Positions 10,389-23,394 of a DNA stretch of 64,000 nucleotides are shown here, in pieces. The notes under the pieces are model-generated. The model ran no database searches and was not told the DNA's origin. It saw nothing but the letters and a program-made list of their open reading frames with translations. The translations under genes were made by a program, and so were the position numbers. Every line of letters starts with the position of its first letter. The stretch's first letter is position 1. This stretch comes from Austropuccinia psidii (lineage: Eukaryota; Basidiomycota; Pucciniomycetes; Pucciniales; Sphaerophragmiaceae): positions 47,088,698-47,152,697 of the forward strand of contig JALGQZ010000011.1 of the NCBI GenBank assembly GCA_023105745.1, in the 5' to 3' direction.

Positions 10389-11789
10389 TGTCAGCCTGAA
10401 ACTCAAAGCCAGAGCACATGCATGACAGCCAAAATACTATAAACCAATGGCAGAGCAGAATTCCACTAAAGAGTGAAATGAGCCAAAAATGCTCATAAAG
10501 GACATTACAAAGAGAGAAATTTCACCTATTTCTAAAAAAAACAACTCTCCAAACCATAGGATAAGGAATAACAGAGTCATAACAGCTCAAAGCAAGAACT
10601 GAGCATAAACCTTAATTCTCACCTCTCATCTAAAATCAAGAGGAAGAGACAGAACCCCATAAAATGTTTGTTTAAATTGAAGATCTCAATCAAAAATATC
10701 TAATGGTACCACCAAAGTTGAGCTATAATCAAAACTATGGAAGCTATGGCCAAATAAAAAGAAAATGAGGGAGAATAAATTATTCACCCCTCATCTAACC
10801 TCTACAGTTTCAGTGTGAGATACAAAAAGCGGGTTCATTTTAGAAGGAGAAAAATTGGGGCTATCTGATGTTGCCATCTATTTTCTCATACCCCATCTAG
10901 AACAAAGGTTATGGAGCAAAAAAGCTCAATACAGGATTCATAACAAATCCACAAATTGATAATGGAATTTAAAATTGGTATATCTTTGCCATATTTAATG
11001 TTAGCTATTCCAAATGAGTGAAAATTGTGTGGAGCTCATCATGGGCTACAAAATGAGCCACTTTACAGCTCTCCACCTTCAAAACTGACCAAGATATTGA
11101 GTTTTTAAGATTGTAATTCCACACTAGCCAGTGTGAGATATTACTGTGGGACAGCTGTCCATATAATTGAATTGACAGCTAATCAATTGAAAAGAATTCT
11201 TTTTATTCTTTGATGTCTCATTAAATTACAAATAAAAGTCATAGAGGGATGATATGTACAGTTTCTGATGCACCAGAAGCACAAGAACACACCTTTAAGC
11301 TTTATAGGTGAAATAGTTTACCTTGTATAGGTTGAAAATGACAAATTGTGGCTTTAAAGCCACATTTCCACTCAATAACAGCCTGTATTGAGTGTATAGA
11401 ACCAGACACCATTCTACATTAGTGAAATGGTTTGCTCTGTTGTGTGCAGTGGTAAGAAACCTCCCACTACCCCAGTACAAGATAAGAGGAGCCTTTTCCT
11501 CACCAAAAGGCAAATCCATTATCCTGTTCTAGTATTCCTATTTGGTATAGCTTCTTGAAGGAAGTGGTACCCTTAGAATAGAACAGGAATAATTATAATC
11601 TTTAATTATTGTAAACCAACAGGTAAAGACTGCACCCAGGGCTATCAGTAGCACTCACTATCACTAAAATCTTTAGTAAAGCCTTTTTATCCATCTTATC
11701 ATTAATTTATAATATTTATTTTAATGTCACAATCAAAGCTATAGCTTTTAATTATCATTGTAAAGATACATCATAGAGTAAACCTGACA
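10389..11789 (+). repeat. LTR family B in plus orientation (5' LTR of R4)
   Basis: It begins TGTCAGCCTG and ends AACCTGACA, followed at once by a primer-binding-like GGGGCCTGGCCTGG (11794-11807). It is the reverse complement of the R2 and R10 LTRs, with many more substitutions. It inserts in R3. A family-B leader continues to about 11885 and then stops abruptly at a different element's gag. Confidence 0.8.
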
Positions 11790-11887
11790 TTGCAGGGGCC
11801 TGGCCTGGTTTTTGACATATTTTAAATAGTTTTTCAGCTTATTTTCACTGTTTTCTACTTATTTCTATGCTTATTAGAGTTTTGAAA

Positions 11888-12640
11888 CTGAGCAAAAAAA
11901 TGCCATAAATCTGGAGGTATTGGACACTTAGCCAATAATTGCCTCAAAAAAGCAAATATCTATGAAATTGTGGAAACAGATGACCACAATGACAAAGAAG
12001 AAGAATAAGATCATGAAAAAGACACTGAAGAATCAGAAACACCTGAAAGTGATGAAATCAATATAATTAATGCACAAACTAATAACATTGATTTGATAGA
12101 TGAAGTATTAAATGTTAACTCAAACTTACCACAAGTTGGAACATCTGATATAAGCCTGACAAACATACAATATTCCAAACTGTATAGAACCAAACTAGCA
12201 AAAAGAATGGGATATACATCTGGAAAGTTGAGTATAAGCATTGTCATGGTTGGAAAACAAGAGGCAAAAGCGAACTTGGATACAGGAGCTTACTGTACAT
12301 GTGTTGGTAAAAATTATTTGAAATCAATTGTCCCAGATTGGGAAGAAAACGTTATACCAATACAAGGAGTCAAATTTAGTAGTTCCTGTGAAAGCATGAA
12401 GTCACTTGGAATGGTTGACTTAAAACTGATTTTTCCTCAACCTTCACAATGTATAAGAGTGAAAGTGGAGTTTCTAGTAATGAATAACTGCAGTATTAAC
12501 CACTTTATACTTGGAAACAATTACTTGTAAATTTATGGCATAGATATCTCAAATCAAAAACAAAGATATTTTACCATAGGAGACAACAAGAGGGAAAAAT
12601 TCGGGTTTTTAAATAACGAAGCAAATTTACAGTCATAAAG
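11888..12640 (+). pseudogene. gag-pro: R4 gag zinc knuckle and protease remnant
   Basis: It begins inside a zinc knuckle whose second cysteine has become serine (TGCCATAAATCT, about 11902). An acidic linker follows, then an open stretch 12093-12530 containing the aspartic protease with DTG at about 12278-12286, and the LGNNYL motif near the end. A TAA follows at 12528-12530, and the rest (YGIDIS-like) has stops. It is about 85 percent similar by eye to R8 59040-59800. The capsid part of gag is absent. Confidence 0.8.
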
Positions 12641-13735
12641 AATGGAGATAAAACCCCAGAAAAAGATTTTTTCATGGGGGACAAACCTAAACAGACAGAA
12701 TTCAATCAGAAATTAACAGAAAAAATGAAAGAGAAATCAATTGACCTCTTATTCAAATATAAAATGCCTTTTCAACTGACAAATAGTCACTAGGTTCTAT
12801 TATTGGACATGAAGTAGACATTATCCTCAATGTAGAAAACGTTATACACCTATGTCAAGAAGACCAGATTACCCAGCTATCCCAAGAGCTAGAGAAGCCT
12901 TAGAGGTACACATTAAAGAATTAATGGACCATGGAGTATTAAGTAAAGTATGACATAATGAACAGGTAGAGGTCACTACACCTGTCATTATTACTTGGCA
13001 TAATGTAAAATAAAGGATGGTAGGTGACCTTAGAGCTCTAAATACCTACACTATCCCTGACAGATATCCAATACCCAGAATCCATGAGACATTAACACAA
13101 CTGTCACAGGCTAAGCTCATTACAGCCATGGATTCTCTAAAGGGATTTCACCAAAATGTATTGACAGACAATTCTAATAAAATGCTGAGGATAATAGTTC
13201 ATTATGGGATATATGAATACTTAAGGATGCCATTTGGTATAAAAAATGCACCTTCCCATTATCAAAGGATGATGAACACCATATTTCCTGAAGAGTTATA
13301 AGAAGGATGGTTAATCATCTATATTGATGATATCATAATTTGGTCAGAAACTTGGGAAAGTCACTTAGCAAGACTAGAAAGAGTATTAAAAAATATAGTC
13401 CAAGTGAATATGAAAATTTCCCTCAAAAAGTGTCATTTTGCATATAGTGAGCTTAATGCACTAGGAAATGTTGTATATGGACTAAGCTTGGGCATAGATA
13501 AAAACAAATTAACAGTAGTACTACTGAAACCAATTCCCCAAGCTAAAAAAGAAATGCAATCATTTCTAGGATTTTCTGCTTACTACAGACAGCATATAAA
13601 GGAATGTGCAAGAATTGCCAAATCCTTGTATAAACTCTGTGACCAACAGACAGTTTATGAAATGACTGAAGAAAGAGTCAAAGCATATGTGGAATTGAAA
13701 AATGCCCCCACAAAGGCCCATTTCATCTAATTTCA
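12640..13735 (+). pseudogene. pol: R4 reverse transcriptase remnant
   Basis: RT motifs appear in order: the RPAYPA-like segment, GDLRALNTYTIPDRYPIP (13017 on), [25 protein letters not shown], an intact YIDD (13320-13331), and the [15 protein letters not shown] and [11 protein letters not shown] segments. The reading frame is broken by several stops, for example TAA just before the YIDD segment, and by shifts between 12640 and 13017. Confidence 0.85.
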
Positions 13736-14937
13736 GGTTGGAAACTACCTTTGAAACTATACATTGATGCCTGTGGAGAAGGATTAGGTGCTGCACTACA
13801 CCAGACACAAATCATCAATGGTAAACCTGTTGAAGGACCAATTTGCTTCATTTCAAGACAAATCAAGCCAACAGAAGCAACATATAGAGCAAGCCAAATG
13901 GAATGTATTTTCTTAGTATGGGCTTTAGAAAAATTACATTAGTATTAGGATGGTACAGGTTTGATTTAATTAAAGACTGTAATGCTTTAAAATCTTTGTT
14001 AAACATGAAGACACCAAAAAGACATATACTAAGATGGCAAATTGCTATGCAAGAATGTAGAGGAAATATGACTATAGGTCATATATCTGGAAATATTCAC
14101 AGAAATTCAGATGGTCTTAGTAGATGGGAATTAGAAAATACACCTGAAAACCCAGCATGGGTAGCACAGGAAGAGCACCATATAGAAGGCATATGTGTCA
14201 CAGATATTGACACAGAATTCTTTAATAAAGTTAAAGAAAGCTATGAAATTGATAAGAACTGTCATATCCTATGCCAACTGCTGATGAAAGACTTCAAAGA
14301 CCCATCCCTCTCATCCAAACTAGATGAAATATGGAAAAAAGCATATGATGAAGGAAGATTCCACCTCCTTGATGGAATACTGTATGATAGGACAAAACAC
14401 ACATGTGTTATGAAATTAACAGATAGAACCTTGATAAATACTATATTACATGAATTTTGTTATAGTGTTGCATCTGGACATCTCTCAGAAGATAGGACAC
14501 CAGAAAGGGGTAAAACCTGCTCTTGGTGGCCAAATTGGAGAAACGATTTTGCAGAATACTGCCAAACCTGTGACAGATGTCAAAAGGCAAACAGGGCCGC
14601 AGGGAAGAAATTTGGAATTATGATCCAAATACAAGAACCAAAATCCTCATGGGAAATAGTTCATATGGATTGGGTAACAGCCTTACCTCCAGGAGGAGAC
14701 AGGAGTTATAATGCATGCCTAGTACTGGTTGACAGATACAGAAAAACTCCAATGTTCTTACCATTTCATAAAGATGACACATCTATGGACACAGCCATAA
14801 TGATATGGAATAAAGTTATTAGCCACACAAGCTTATTCCAAAATATCATAAGTGACAGAAACCCAAAATTCACTTCAGCATTATGGACAAATCTCCATAA
14901 CCTTTTTGGCACAAAGTTATTATTCTCAAAGGCTTAA
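13736..14937 (+). pseudogene. pol: R4 RNase H and integrase core remnant
   Basis: RNase H begins with [15 protein letters not shown] (13751 on), changes frame near 13930, and continues with [12 protein letters not shown] and DGLSRW. Integrase follows with the HHCC zinc module ([11 protein letters not shown] near 14560), then [19 protein letters not shown] and [11 protein letters not shown] (14850-14880). The second acidic motif is SDRN rather than SDRD. Reading stops at 14935-14937, just before the HPQTDGL segment, which is still recognisable after the stop. Confidence 0.85.
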
Positions 14938-15741
14938 CACCCTCAAACTGATGGTCTATCAGAAAGAATGATACAGGCCTTAGAAGACATGATCAGAAGA
15001 TTCTGTGCTTATGGACCAAAATTCAAAGACTCTGATGGCTTTACCCATGATTAGTGTACCCTATTACCAGCTCTTGAGCTGGCATATAAAACATAAATCA
15101 ATTCTTCAACTGGAAAAACACCAGCAATGTTAAAGAAACGTTGGAATCCAAAACTTCGTTATGATACCCTCAAAAAGGACTTAGCGCATATACATCCAAC
15201 AGCAAGCAGTTTGAAAATAATGCTTGACAAAGCAAGACATAATGCAAAAAGATGTATGCAAGACTCTTTTAAATATGCAAAAGAGAGAGGGGATAAAAGT
15301 CATAAACCACTTGACTTTAAAGTAGGAGACTTGGTCTTAGTATCAACTCTGAATTTCAATTATATCAAAGGCCCAAAGACATTGAAAGATTCTTTTTCAG
15401 GACCATTTATGATAAAAGCACTACATGGACCTAATGCTGGGAAATTAGAGTTAACAGGTGAGGTTATGAACAAACACCCAACTTTCCCTGTAAGTCTGAT
15501 GAAACCTTACAGCTCAAGTGACAAAGATTTATTTCCACTAAGAAATTCCCCCTCTGGAAGAAGGAGAAGAAAAGAAAACTTTAAAAGTCCTTAAAGAAAG
15601 AAGTACAAGAAAGAAATAACCTTGTAAGGTATAGAAACCCAGCTCAAGAAGATGAATGGATACTTGAGAAAGATATAGCTAATTTGGACAAACTGCTAAG
15701 AAGGTTAAGACGTGAAAGAAGACCTAACAAATAAAAGAGTT
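14938..15741 (+). pseudogene. pol: R4 integrase C-terminus and chromodomain remnant
   Basis: After the HPQTDGLSERM segment there are stops at about 15052 and 15092. An open part at 15127-15594 follows, carrying the GPY/F-type module (SGPFMIKALHG...[14 protein letters not shown]). The chromodomain follows with a stop and a shift (RYRNPAQEDEWILEKDI, then LLRRLRRERR, about 15625-15730). Chromodomains direct integration to heterochromatin in chromoviruses. Here the protein is broken. Confidence 0.8.
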
Positions 15742-15852
15742 AAGCATTATGGAGCTTCAAGACTAAGAAGATATAATAAAGAGGTAGGACAGTATATGAT
15801 ACACTAATTAACTATATAAGGGTGTAGTACAAAATGTTTTGGTTTTAGAGAA

Positions 15853-17806
15853 TGTTAGCCTTTGAGATATTATCACATATCCACAAAAGTCACAAGAAGA
15901 GCTTTACAATAAGTATTCCTCCAAATAATTATCTTAAAATAAGTAAAAATACCATTAAAAAGCATGAATTCTGAATTAACTTAGAACCTGATGAATAAAA
16001 ATGTGAGATAAATTAAATTATTATATTAACCATTATAAAACACACATATATAATTTCTATGGCATATCTGTAAAGTCAATAACTAAGGAGCAATAAGCTA
16101 AAAAAGCCATAAAAAGACATAAATTCTTAGTTTTCTCAGAAACCAATGAAACAAAATGTGAAATAAATTTCACCATTAGATCCCCCATGAAGACCTATGC
16201 ATAAAAAAATTTTATGTAATTTCTATAAAGCTAATACTTAAAGGAATTAAGCTGAATATATGCACTTTTTTGGTCAATGCATACATTCATTGTTTTTAGC
16301 TAATATCTCTTGGAATATACATGATGGAGAGTTGAAACAAAAATAACTTTAACACATAATTACTGTAAAAACACAGATATGAGATTTATTTAACAAGCTA
16401 TAAACAAGCTTATAGCTTGTAAGGGTTTATTGAACAAAATTGCTAGAGCTGTTGACCACTTTGTTGTGAAAGTGATCCAAACTTGAACTAAAGTGGATAT
16501 TAGGATTCTATTGGCTCATACGTGAATAATTAGGTATTTCATATTATAATATTCAAGGTAATACCCCCTGAAATCATGATTTGAAGTTCAAAATATAGAA
16601 TTTCAACAGAAAAGATGAGACACAAGAAAAATCATCAAAAATAGAGTTTTGATGATGTAATAAAATGCTCTCAGAAGTTCAATAGGGAAATGTCAAGCTA
16701 TCAGAATTCACTCTCTCAATGTCTGTAGTTTTTATAAGCTAAAAGTTCTTAATTATCATAGTTTAAGCCTAAATTTGGTCATTTATGATCACTCACACTA
16801 GTCCTATTTTAAGCTTAACAGTTATATAAGTGATACAACTGGTAAATAATATTAGATTATGATTAATACTAATAGAACACACAATGTTTAGGCTTCTGCC
16901 AAGCCTATGATGCCATCAAACTTAGATTTATAGTGATAACTCTAAATAATGGCGTAATAATGAGATAAGATGGTTTGATAATGATGTAATCATCACTAAA
17001 ACTTAAATTACTGATAAATTACAGTGGATACCATAATTACATGTCTAATTGAAGCCTTTTGGACTCTAGATGGGAGGAATTTACTATAAATAGAGCTCTT
17101 TTTACTCTATTTCCCCCTCAGGCACATCAAAAACAATAAAACATTAAATAAAAAAAGGTAAAATCTTCATTCTCTATATATAAGTCATTTATATTATCAA
17201 AGACCAAAGGTAATGTTTATTATAATCATCAATATTGACGTGATTACTCCCTTTTTTTAATTTTTTTTTTGTTATATTTCTCTATAAATCTTATTTTCCA
17301 CATAAAATTAAGAATACTTGTAATTTCTCTTACTTTATTATGTAAATACAATTTAAATAATTTTTATTGACATTTTTAGGTGTAAAAAGCTTCAAAATTA
17401 TTATATTAGGTGTTAAAACTAGGTTCTTTTCTCTTTTATAATAATTTCTCTCCATGATTACTCTTAATAATTCTTTTATTAATATAAATAGTATTTATAT
17501 TAATATATAAAATTAATATTGGTAATATCATTGTTATTAATTTTCTTTATTATTAAAACAAAATTTTTTATGTTTTTATTATTTGTTGGTAACAATAACA
17601 AAGAGCTTTAAATATATTAATTATTATATATTAATATAGTTATTTTTATTATATTTATTTCATAATGTAATAATTTTACACCATAATTATAATAATTATT
17701 TATTATTATAATTATTCTTTACTTTATTAATTTAACAAGGGCATTCATATTACAACAAGTGAAATATTTGTAATATTTGTTTATTGTTTCATAGTCAAAC
17801 CTTACA
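15853..17806 (+). repeat. R4 3' LTR (LTR family D, about 1954 bp)
   Basis: It begins TGTTAGCCTTTG after a purine-rich GGTTTTAGAGAA and ends AACCTTACA. It is similar over most of its length to the R8 5' LTR (44248-46170) in the same orientation. It is very AT-rich, with long TTATTA/TAATAA runs in the last 500 bp. A TATA box is at 17085. Confidence 0.85.
17085..17092 (+). promoter_or_regulatory. TATA box of LTR family D (R4 copy)
   Basis: TATAAATA lies in the block CTATAAATAGAGCTCTTTTT, which is conserved at 45476-45483 in the R8 LTR while flanking bases differ. A pyrimidine-rich tract (CTATTTCCCCCTCA) follows 20-30 bp downstream, a typical start region for a fungal promoter. Transcription would start near 17115, which defines the R region. 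Confidence 0.6.
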
Positions 17807-17849
17807 CTGCCTGTCTGTAATCTTGATTCTGGGTATTTTATGTGAATCT

Positions 17850-19430
17850 AGCTGTAACCTTTGGCTTTTGATTCAATAAATAAGTTGAGTTTGAAAGGGA
17901 TATCTTTGAAACACCAGTCAATTTTTCATAGGCATCATGAGATTCATCTCCAATTTCATTTTTTAGATTGGCCTCTATAATGGTAAGTCCAGATAGACAT
18001 TGTGTATTTTCTGATAACCCTCCTTCTTATAGGTTTCCAAATCTTCTTCCTTGCTTAAATTTATCTTTCAGATTTACATTACTTTGTTGATATAAAATTA
18101 TGTCATCTTCTTATTCCACCTATTTTCCTTCTTCTAGCACTTTTCCCATTCTTTGTTTAAGCCTCCTTTTCATATCTCTATCCCAAACTTGAGCCATTGT
18201 GCCTGAGTAATTGTGATACTTTCATTTTCCAGTCCTTTAAATTTTCTTTTCTCCTATGGCTTGGTTGTGTTATCTTTTGTTTCTTCATTTATGAAAGATT
18301 TTTCAATATCACTAATTTACCTACTTTATTTGTGAAATGAATTGAAATAATTTTCTGCAATTTCTGAGGGATTTTCTTTGGGTGGCTTGAGATCCATTTG
18401 AAATTTCTTCTGTAGCCTTTTTCCTTTCTATGGCTTATTCATTGCACTAGAATTGAGTGCTATCCATTTCTCTGCATCTTTTATGGCCATGTCCAAAATT
18501 CTTCTCATCTTCTTCAGTTTCTCTTTAGTTCTTTACACTGCTTCACTATCTTCTTCTATGTCTCTCCCTTTGGAATACATTCTTTCAATGAAGATGATAT
18601 GCTAGGCCTTTCTTCCACTACAATCTAATTCAAATTTCCAAACACTAAAAAGTATGTGCACATTTTCTCTTTATTATCAAAAGTGACTTCAAAATCTTCA
18701 AATTGACCAATTGGCTTCAAAGGGTTATTTTCTTATTTTAATATATACAGGCTCATGTTTAACTCTTCTTTTACAGCTATTGCCTGAGCTATAATATTCA
18801 ATTCATTTTGTGCATCAAAAATAGCTGAGAAGGGGATTTTTCTTGGTCAAAGGAATATTGTTTTCATTCTTTTTGAAGATTAAATATCTATTTGCACTAT
18901 CTCCTTTCTTTTGGAGTAATGTTCTTGATATATTTACCATTTTGAATTTCGGAAGAAGCAAAAATCTTCATACCACTTGGTTTGCCAATCCATATCTTGA
19001 GGGTTACATATTGGTAAACATAATCTTTTATCACCTTCCTCTGGACAGCTAAATACTTCCCCTTGCTTGTGTGAAAAATCCAATTTAACAATGTCATTTT
19101 CTAAAAATGGTATTCCAAGTATGGTGTGTATGAATCATTTTGCTATGAGTGAATGAATTTCTTTTTCTTATCCTTTTTTCATATAAATTGGCATAAATCC
19201 TGAAATTACAACCAAATATCTTGTATGTCCATCAATCCCTTTGAGATTCATATTGAGTTTTCTAATTTTAACTTAGGCTTTAATTGCAATTTCAACTGTT
19301 ATTATGTTAATTTATAATCCAGTATCAAAAAATGCCATTGTATGATATTCTTCTCTTCCCATATATACTCACATAAATAAAATTGGGTATTCATAATGTA
19401 ATCTTGATTTATGATAGTACCTTAGCTTCA
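17850..19430 (-). pseudogene. R5 protease region and following linker, decayed
   Basis: Read on the minus strand, an aspartic-protease-like segment FFDTGL-x-INIIT lies at about 19336-19300, with one stop inside. It is followed by LNMNLKGIDGHTRY, by the TILGIPFLENDIVKLDF segment (a typical ILG-x-PFL flap/C-terminal motif of retroviral-type proteases), and by LCLPICNPQDMDW. Downstream segments (KDAEKWIALNSSA, PPKENPSEIAENYF) look like a charged linker. Stops and indels break every frame. Confidence 0.55.
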
Positions 19431-19599
19431 ATGCAGGTAGTCTTTCTCTAATATTTGATGCACTAACTCATCTTATTGGATCTATTTTAACAGGAGTTAA
19501 ATTTTTTAATTTTTCAATAATTTTTGGTGAAATTGCAAACATTTATTCAGTATTTAAAATATATCCCTTTTAATATTGTTTTCTTCATCACATGTTCAA

Positions 19600-21900
19600 T
19601 TATTGGCTTTGTGCTATTGACTTTAGAGCTTACTTTGTTCTTTGATTAAATCTTTTGTAAATCCTGTTTTGGTATCTCCTGATCCCCTTCCTTGGAAATT
19701 ATTTCAATATTTCCATTATATCTCTCCTTTCTTTCACGTATTTTCATGTATTTTGTTGTAATTAAAACACTTATTTGTTCTTCCGCCCCATCTTCCTCAT
19801 GGTAGGCACCTGGGATCTTCTCTTTAAGGAATTATTGCATCTAATTATTATCCTCTTTCTGAGTTTTGCTTTGACTTTCCTGTTTTGCATCTCTCTGTCT
19901 TGTCTAACTAAGTCCTACATTTATTTGAAGATTTACATTTGCTGGTGTTATCTGAGGAGGCTTCCAGCTTCCCTATTCTTCTATTTCAGCTATAGTTGCT
20001 TACTTCATATCTTTTTGATTCTCAATTAACGTTTTTCCTTTCTGTTTTGGGGGTATATTATCTTTTTGTATCATATTTTTAGTGAATTATTCCTGTTCTT
20101 TAGCAAACCATCTAACCAGTTTTTTTTCGGACATAGGGCCTTCTGTGGGTACTCTTTGCAAATTTGGCAAAAGATATGTTCCTCCAAACTAAAACACAAT
20201 TATTTTCTCCACGTCTTTTGTGAGATTATCACATCTTATTGAAGAATTCCCTTCTTATAAGTAGTAATAACACTTTAGTGGCTGTCTTTAAGCCATTTGA
20301 GCTGGTATATATGGGTGGTAAAGGATATAGTGACCTTAATTGCTGTGAGCTTTGTGTCATTCTCTGATCTTGATTATGGCTTCTTTGGGTTTTCTTTGCA
20401 GATGAAACTACTTCTGAAAGTCTTTTGAGCTGATTCAATACTTTTTCAAAAAGATTCCTTCCTGGTATCCTTTATTAATGCTCTTGTGGCTGAGGACTTT
20501 TATTTTTTTGGGTAAGATGTTTCATTTGCCGCAAGAATTCTTCCCAACTTCCATTTGCAAACCTAGATTTATTTTTTTGTGAAAATTCCTTCTGTTGAAT
20601 TGATAATTTTTCCTTACAAGTCCTAGTCAATATATATCTTTAAGACTTCCAATCTTGGAATGATATAAAAACCATCAAAAGGTTTCACCATGGCCCTATC
20701 TTTTATCATTTGTTTATAAATGGATTCTTGAACTATTTAGGGAGTACTAGCTAATATATCTTGATTGTGAGTAATATCCTCTTTTATATGATGATACCTT
20801 CTGCAATTATTAACAAGGGATTTAAGTTACCCAATGAACATTTTATATTAAGTAATATTTCCAATTCCTCCTTCTTGTTAAATTTTTGGAAAGGATGGAG
20901 TTGTTGAGGAAAGCTTGTATCTTCTTTCAGATGATACTGTTCCCCATTTTCTCTTCATATTCAATTTGAATTTACCCCAATTCCTGGTTTCATCTCCAGG
21001 AATTTCTTGATCTTTACTCCAAAAGGATATCTTTCTTGCTATATCCCTTTCACTTTCTCCTTCAATTTCCACTATATTTTATAATCTTTTATTAAATCTT
21101 TCTACTTCCTTTCCATCAAGCCATAAATTATAATCCTTTGGCCTAATATTGACAATTGGGGTATTGTTTCTAGGTGTTTTCTATTGTAATGGCATTGAAG
21201 CCTGTGCCTGAATATTAACTCTTTTTGGTATAATATTTGGTCCTTATGAAGTAAATGGAATTTATGAGGCTATTGGCTTTGAAAATTGTGATAGTGATCC
21301 TTGTTGTATGGAAATTCTTGGAATTGTTGTGGTTTAGTCTATTGGGCTGTTTTTTTCAGTAAAACTTGATTATTTCATTTTTCCTTCTTTCTTAAGGAGC
21401 TCAATTACTTGTTTTCAAATTTTAAACATTTTTTGGTGAAGTCTTTCTGAATGAGACATATCTTTTTGTTCTGGCATGGTCTCTTCATTGATTATTCCTT
21501 CTTTGGGTTCATAGATATTATGTGGTATCTTTGACAATTATTCTGTATCCATATTGATATTTTTGTGGCTTTTCTGTTGTTCACTATTCTTTTCTTTATC
21601 AAATAGCTCCTTGGTAATTTTTGAAAATAATATGTAACTATCTTCTGATCTTTCTTCTTGGTTTTGGGTGTGCCAGCTGGTATACGATGATCTATGTGTG
21701 ATTCTGCTCCAGGTGGGGTTTCTACTCTTTTTGGATAATAATAATGAGATGGATTTGTTGAAGAACGTTATGGTGATGGTGATTTATAATTTCTTGGTTT
21801 CTCTAATTCCAGATTGAATTGACAGGATTATGAGCTTTCCTGATTGGTAAAAGGGGGTTTTTAGGGATTGATTTTATTTATCTTTGTTTTGATAATCTAC
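19600..21900 (-). pseudogene. R5 gag remnant
   Basis: Recognisable pieces in order are a Ser/Pro/Thr-rich N-terminus (near 21720-21650), the gag core IEGESERDIARKISFWSKD with GNWGKFKLNMKRKWGTVSSERRY (21072-20880), a Gln/Ser-rich linker (20438-20229), and GGTYLLPNLQRVPTEGPMSEKK (near 20190-20110). The frame is broken many times. The same core order is usual for fungal gypsy Gag capsid domains. Confidence 0.5.
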
Positions 21901-22030
21901 TTATCATCATCTATGAAGCTGTACAGCAGCTTTTGGGACAAAAGATGTGGGAACTCCTTTTGGTGAGGGATGACAAAAGGCAGTACCTGGAGGGGAAAAG
22001 TACTGGAAATATGTTTTGAATTTAAGAATT

Positions 22031-22365
22031 TTCCAATACACATGGGTGCTAGGGTGTGTTAGCTTCCCCTCTAAGTAACACTGGATATTCAGCCCACAGA
22101 AAATTACAAAATAAACTATTGCTCATGGCTTTGACAGATAGAGAATAATTATCAGTAGTCTACAAATCAAACCTAACACTAACTCTACAGGAAAAACTCC
22201 AATGTAATAAGCATATTGTTTTAATAAGCTACAGACTACTATCTGATCCTATTTTAATATTACTAAGAAAAAGATTTTTTATTTTTGATCATAATTATTT
22301 TTTAATATTAACATTAACAATAAGACTACTGGATACAATACTAATAATCATTCTTCAAAAAATCT
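22031..22365. other. AT-rich stretch, nothing recognised
   Basis: No open frame, repeat or homology to other parts of the window could be seen. Confidence 0.4.
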
Positions 22366-22556
22366 TTTTAATACTATATTTCTATTACTACTGCCTCCTT
22401 TTAATACTACTAAGCTACTGAGAGACGCTACTGAACCTTTCACTAAGGCTATATTATTATTCTTCACTAATACTAAGATACTGAGCAAGGCTACTAATAC
22501 TTTCACTAAAGCTATACTACTATTCTTCAATAATACTGAGCTACTAATGTTTTCAC
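22366..22556. repeat. Degenerate tandem repeat, about 63-bp unit, about 3 copies
   Basis: Units begin near 22374, 22437 and 22500. The last two start CTTTCACTAAGG and CTTTCACTAAAG exactly 63 bp apart and share the series TAATACT, TACTGAG, GCTACTAAT. The strand is rich in ACTACT/AATACT. The open frame on the minus strand across it is a by-product of the repeat. Confidence 0.6.
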
Positions 22557-23394
22557 AACTAAAACACTAATACTACTCTAGATATCCTGCTAGTTTAGGG
22601 ATGGTAGTGATCCTGGATAGTGGGAACTTTTTCTATTCTTCTGGAAACTGAGGGAGATAGGACCTCTATCTATAACCTTTGGGACTCCATAGAGCTTTCC
22701 AAAACAGAGGACTTAGAAGAAAAAGACTTGACATGTTTTAGCTGGTGAGATGTGTATTTTTGTTGTCTTTGTGACATGTTTGCTGAGGGAATTTTTATGA
22801 AGGTATTTTTCTATGAAAAATAATGTGATGTTATTGAGATAATTTGGCTAGTGAGAGGTTATTTTTTTCCCATTAAAGTGGATAAAATACAGCTTCTGAA
22901 AATTGAAATTTTGGCTAGTCATATGATATCTTTGAGACAATTCAGCTGGTAACATTATGATTGGAAGTGGAGAAAGTGGAAAAAATTACTGAATTTTTTA
23001 TTGAGTTTACTGCCATTAGATTTAAACAAATGTGTGGAAAGTATTATTTTAAACATTGATATGCAATCCTGCAATTATTTCTCTATTGGTTTGATTATAT
23101 TATCCCATCATTTGTATCAAATTAAACATGTATTATTAAAAAAGCAAAAATTTGTTCTTGGTAAATCCATCATAATTTCTTACATAGCCTTGAGGTGGAG
23201 AAAATACAGCTCTGATGCTGTGCTCAATATGAGTGTAAATAGATGTAATGGGTGTATGTTGATTTAATTGTGTGATTTTGCTATGGATAATGCAATAAGG
23301 TGGAGAAATTGGTATTTATCATTTCAATTGGAATTCTTCTACTTGAAAACTTAGTCTTCTAGTTTTTCAAAATCCTTGATTATGCCATAAGACC
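22557..23394. other. Unassigned AT-rich sequence
   Basis: No convincing gene. An open stretch at 23001-23267 (plus) has ordinary chance composition and no match elsewhere in the window. Confidence 0.4.

Larger units (their letters stand above)
10389..17806 (+). mobile_element. R4: recombinant chromovirus with unlike LTRs
   Basis: The 5' LTR and leader are family B, but the internal region (from about 11888) and the 3' LTR (15853-17806) are family D, like R8. About 2 kb of gag is missing at the join. The 5-bp flanks (CCTGT left, CTGCC right) do not match, as expected for a deletion or recombination between two separate insertions rather than a single transposition. Confidence 0.7.
17807..22030 (-). 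mobile_element. R5: decayed gag-protease of a second Ty3/gypsy-like lineage
   Basis: The minus strand carries a heavily mutated gag and protease unrelated to the chromoviruses nearby. It is cut at 17807 by the R4 3' LTR and fades at about 22030. The same lineage is seen as a gag fragment on the plus strand at about 41640-42260. From memory it resembles a rust-fungus retroelement family with a large gag; I could not confirm this. Confidence 0.55.

Noticed and set aside
11790..11815. tRNA gene near the primer-binding-like sequence
   Set aside because: Only the primer site is present; there is no cloverleaf around it.
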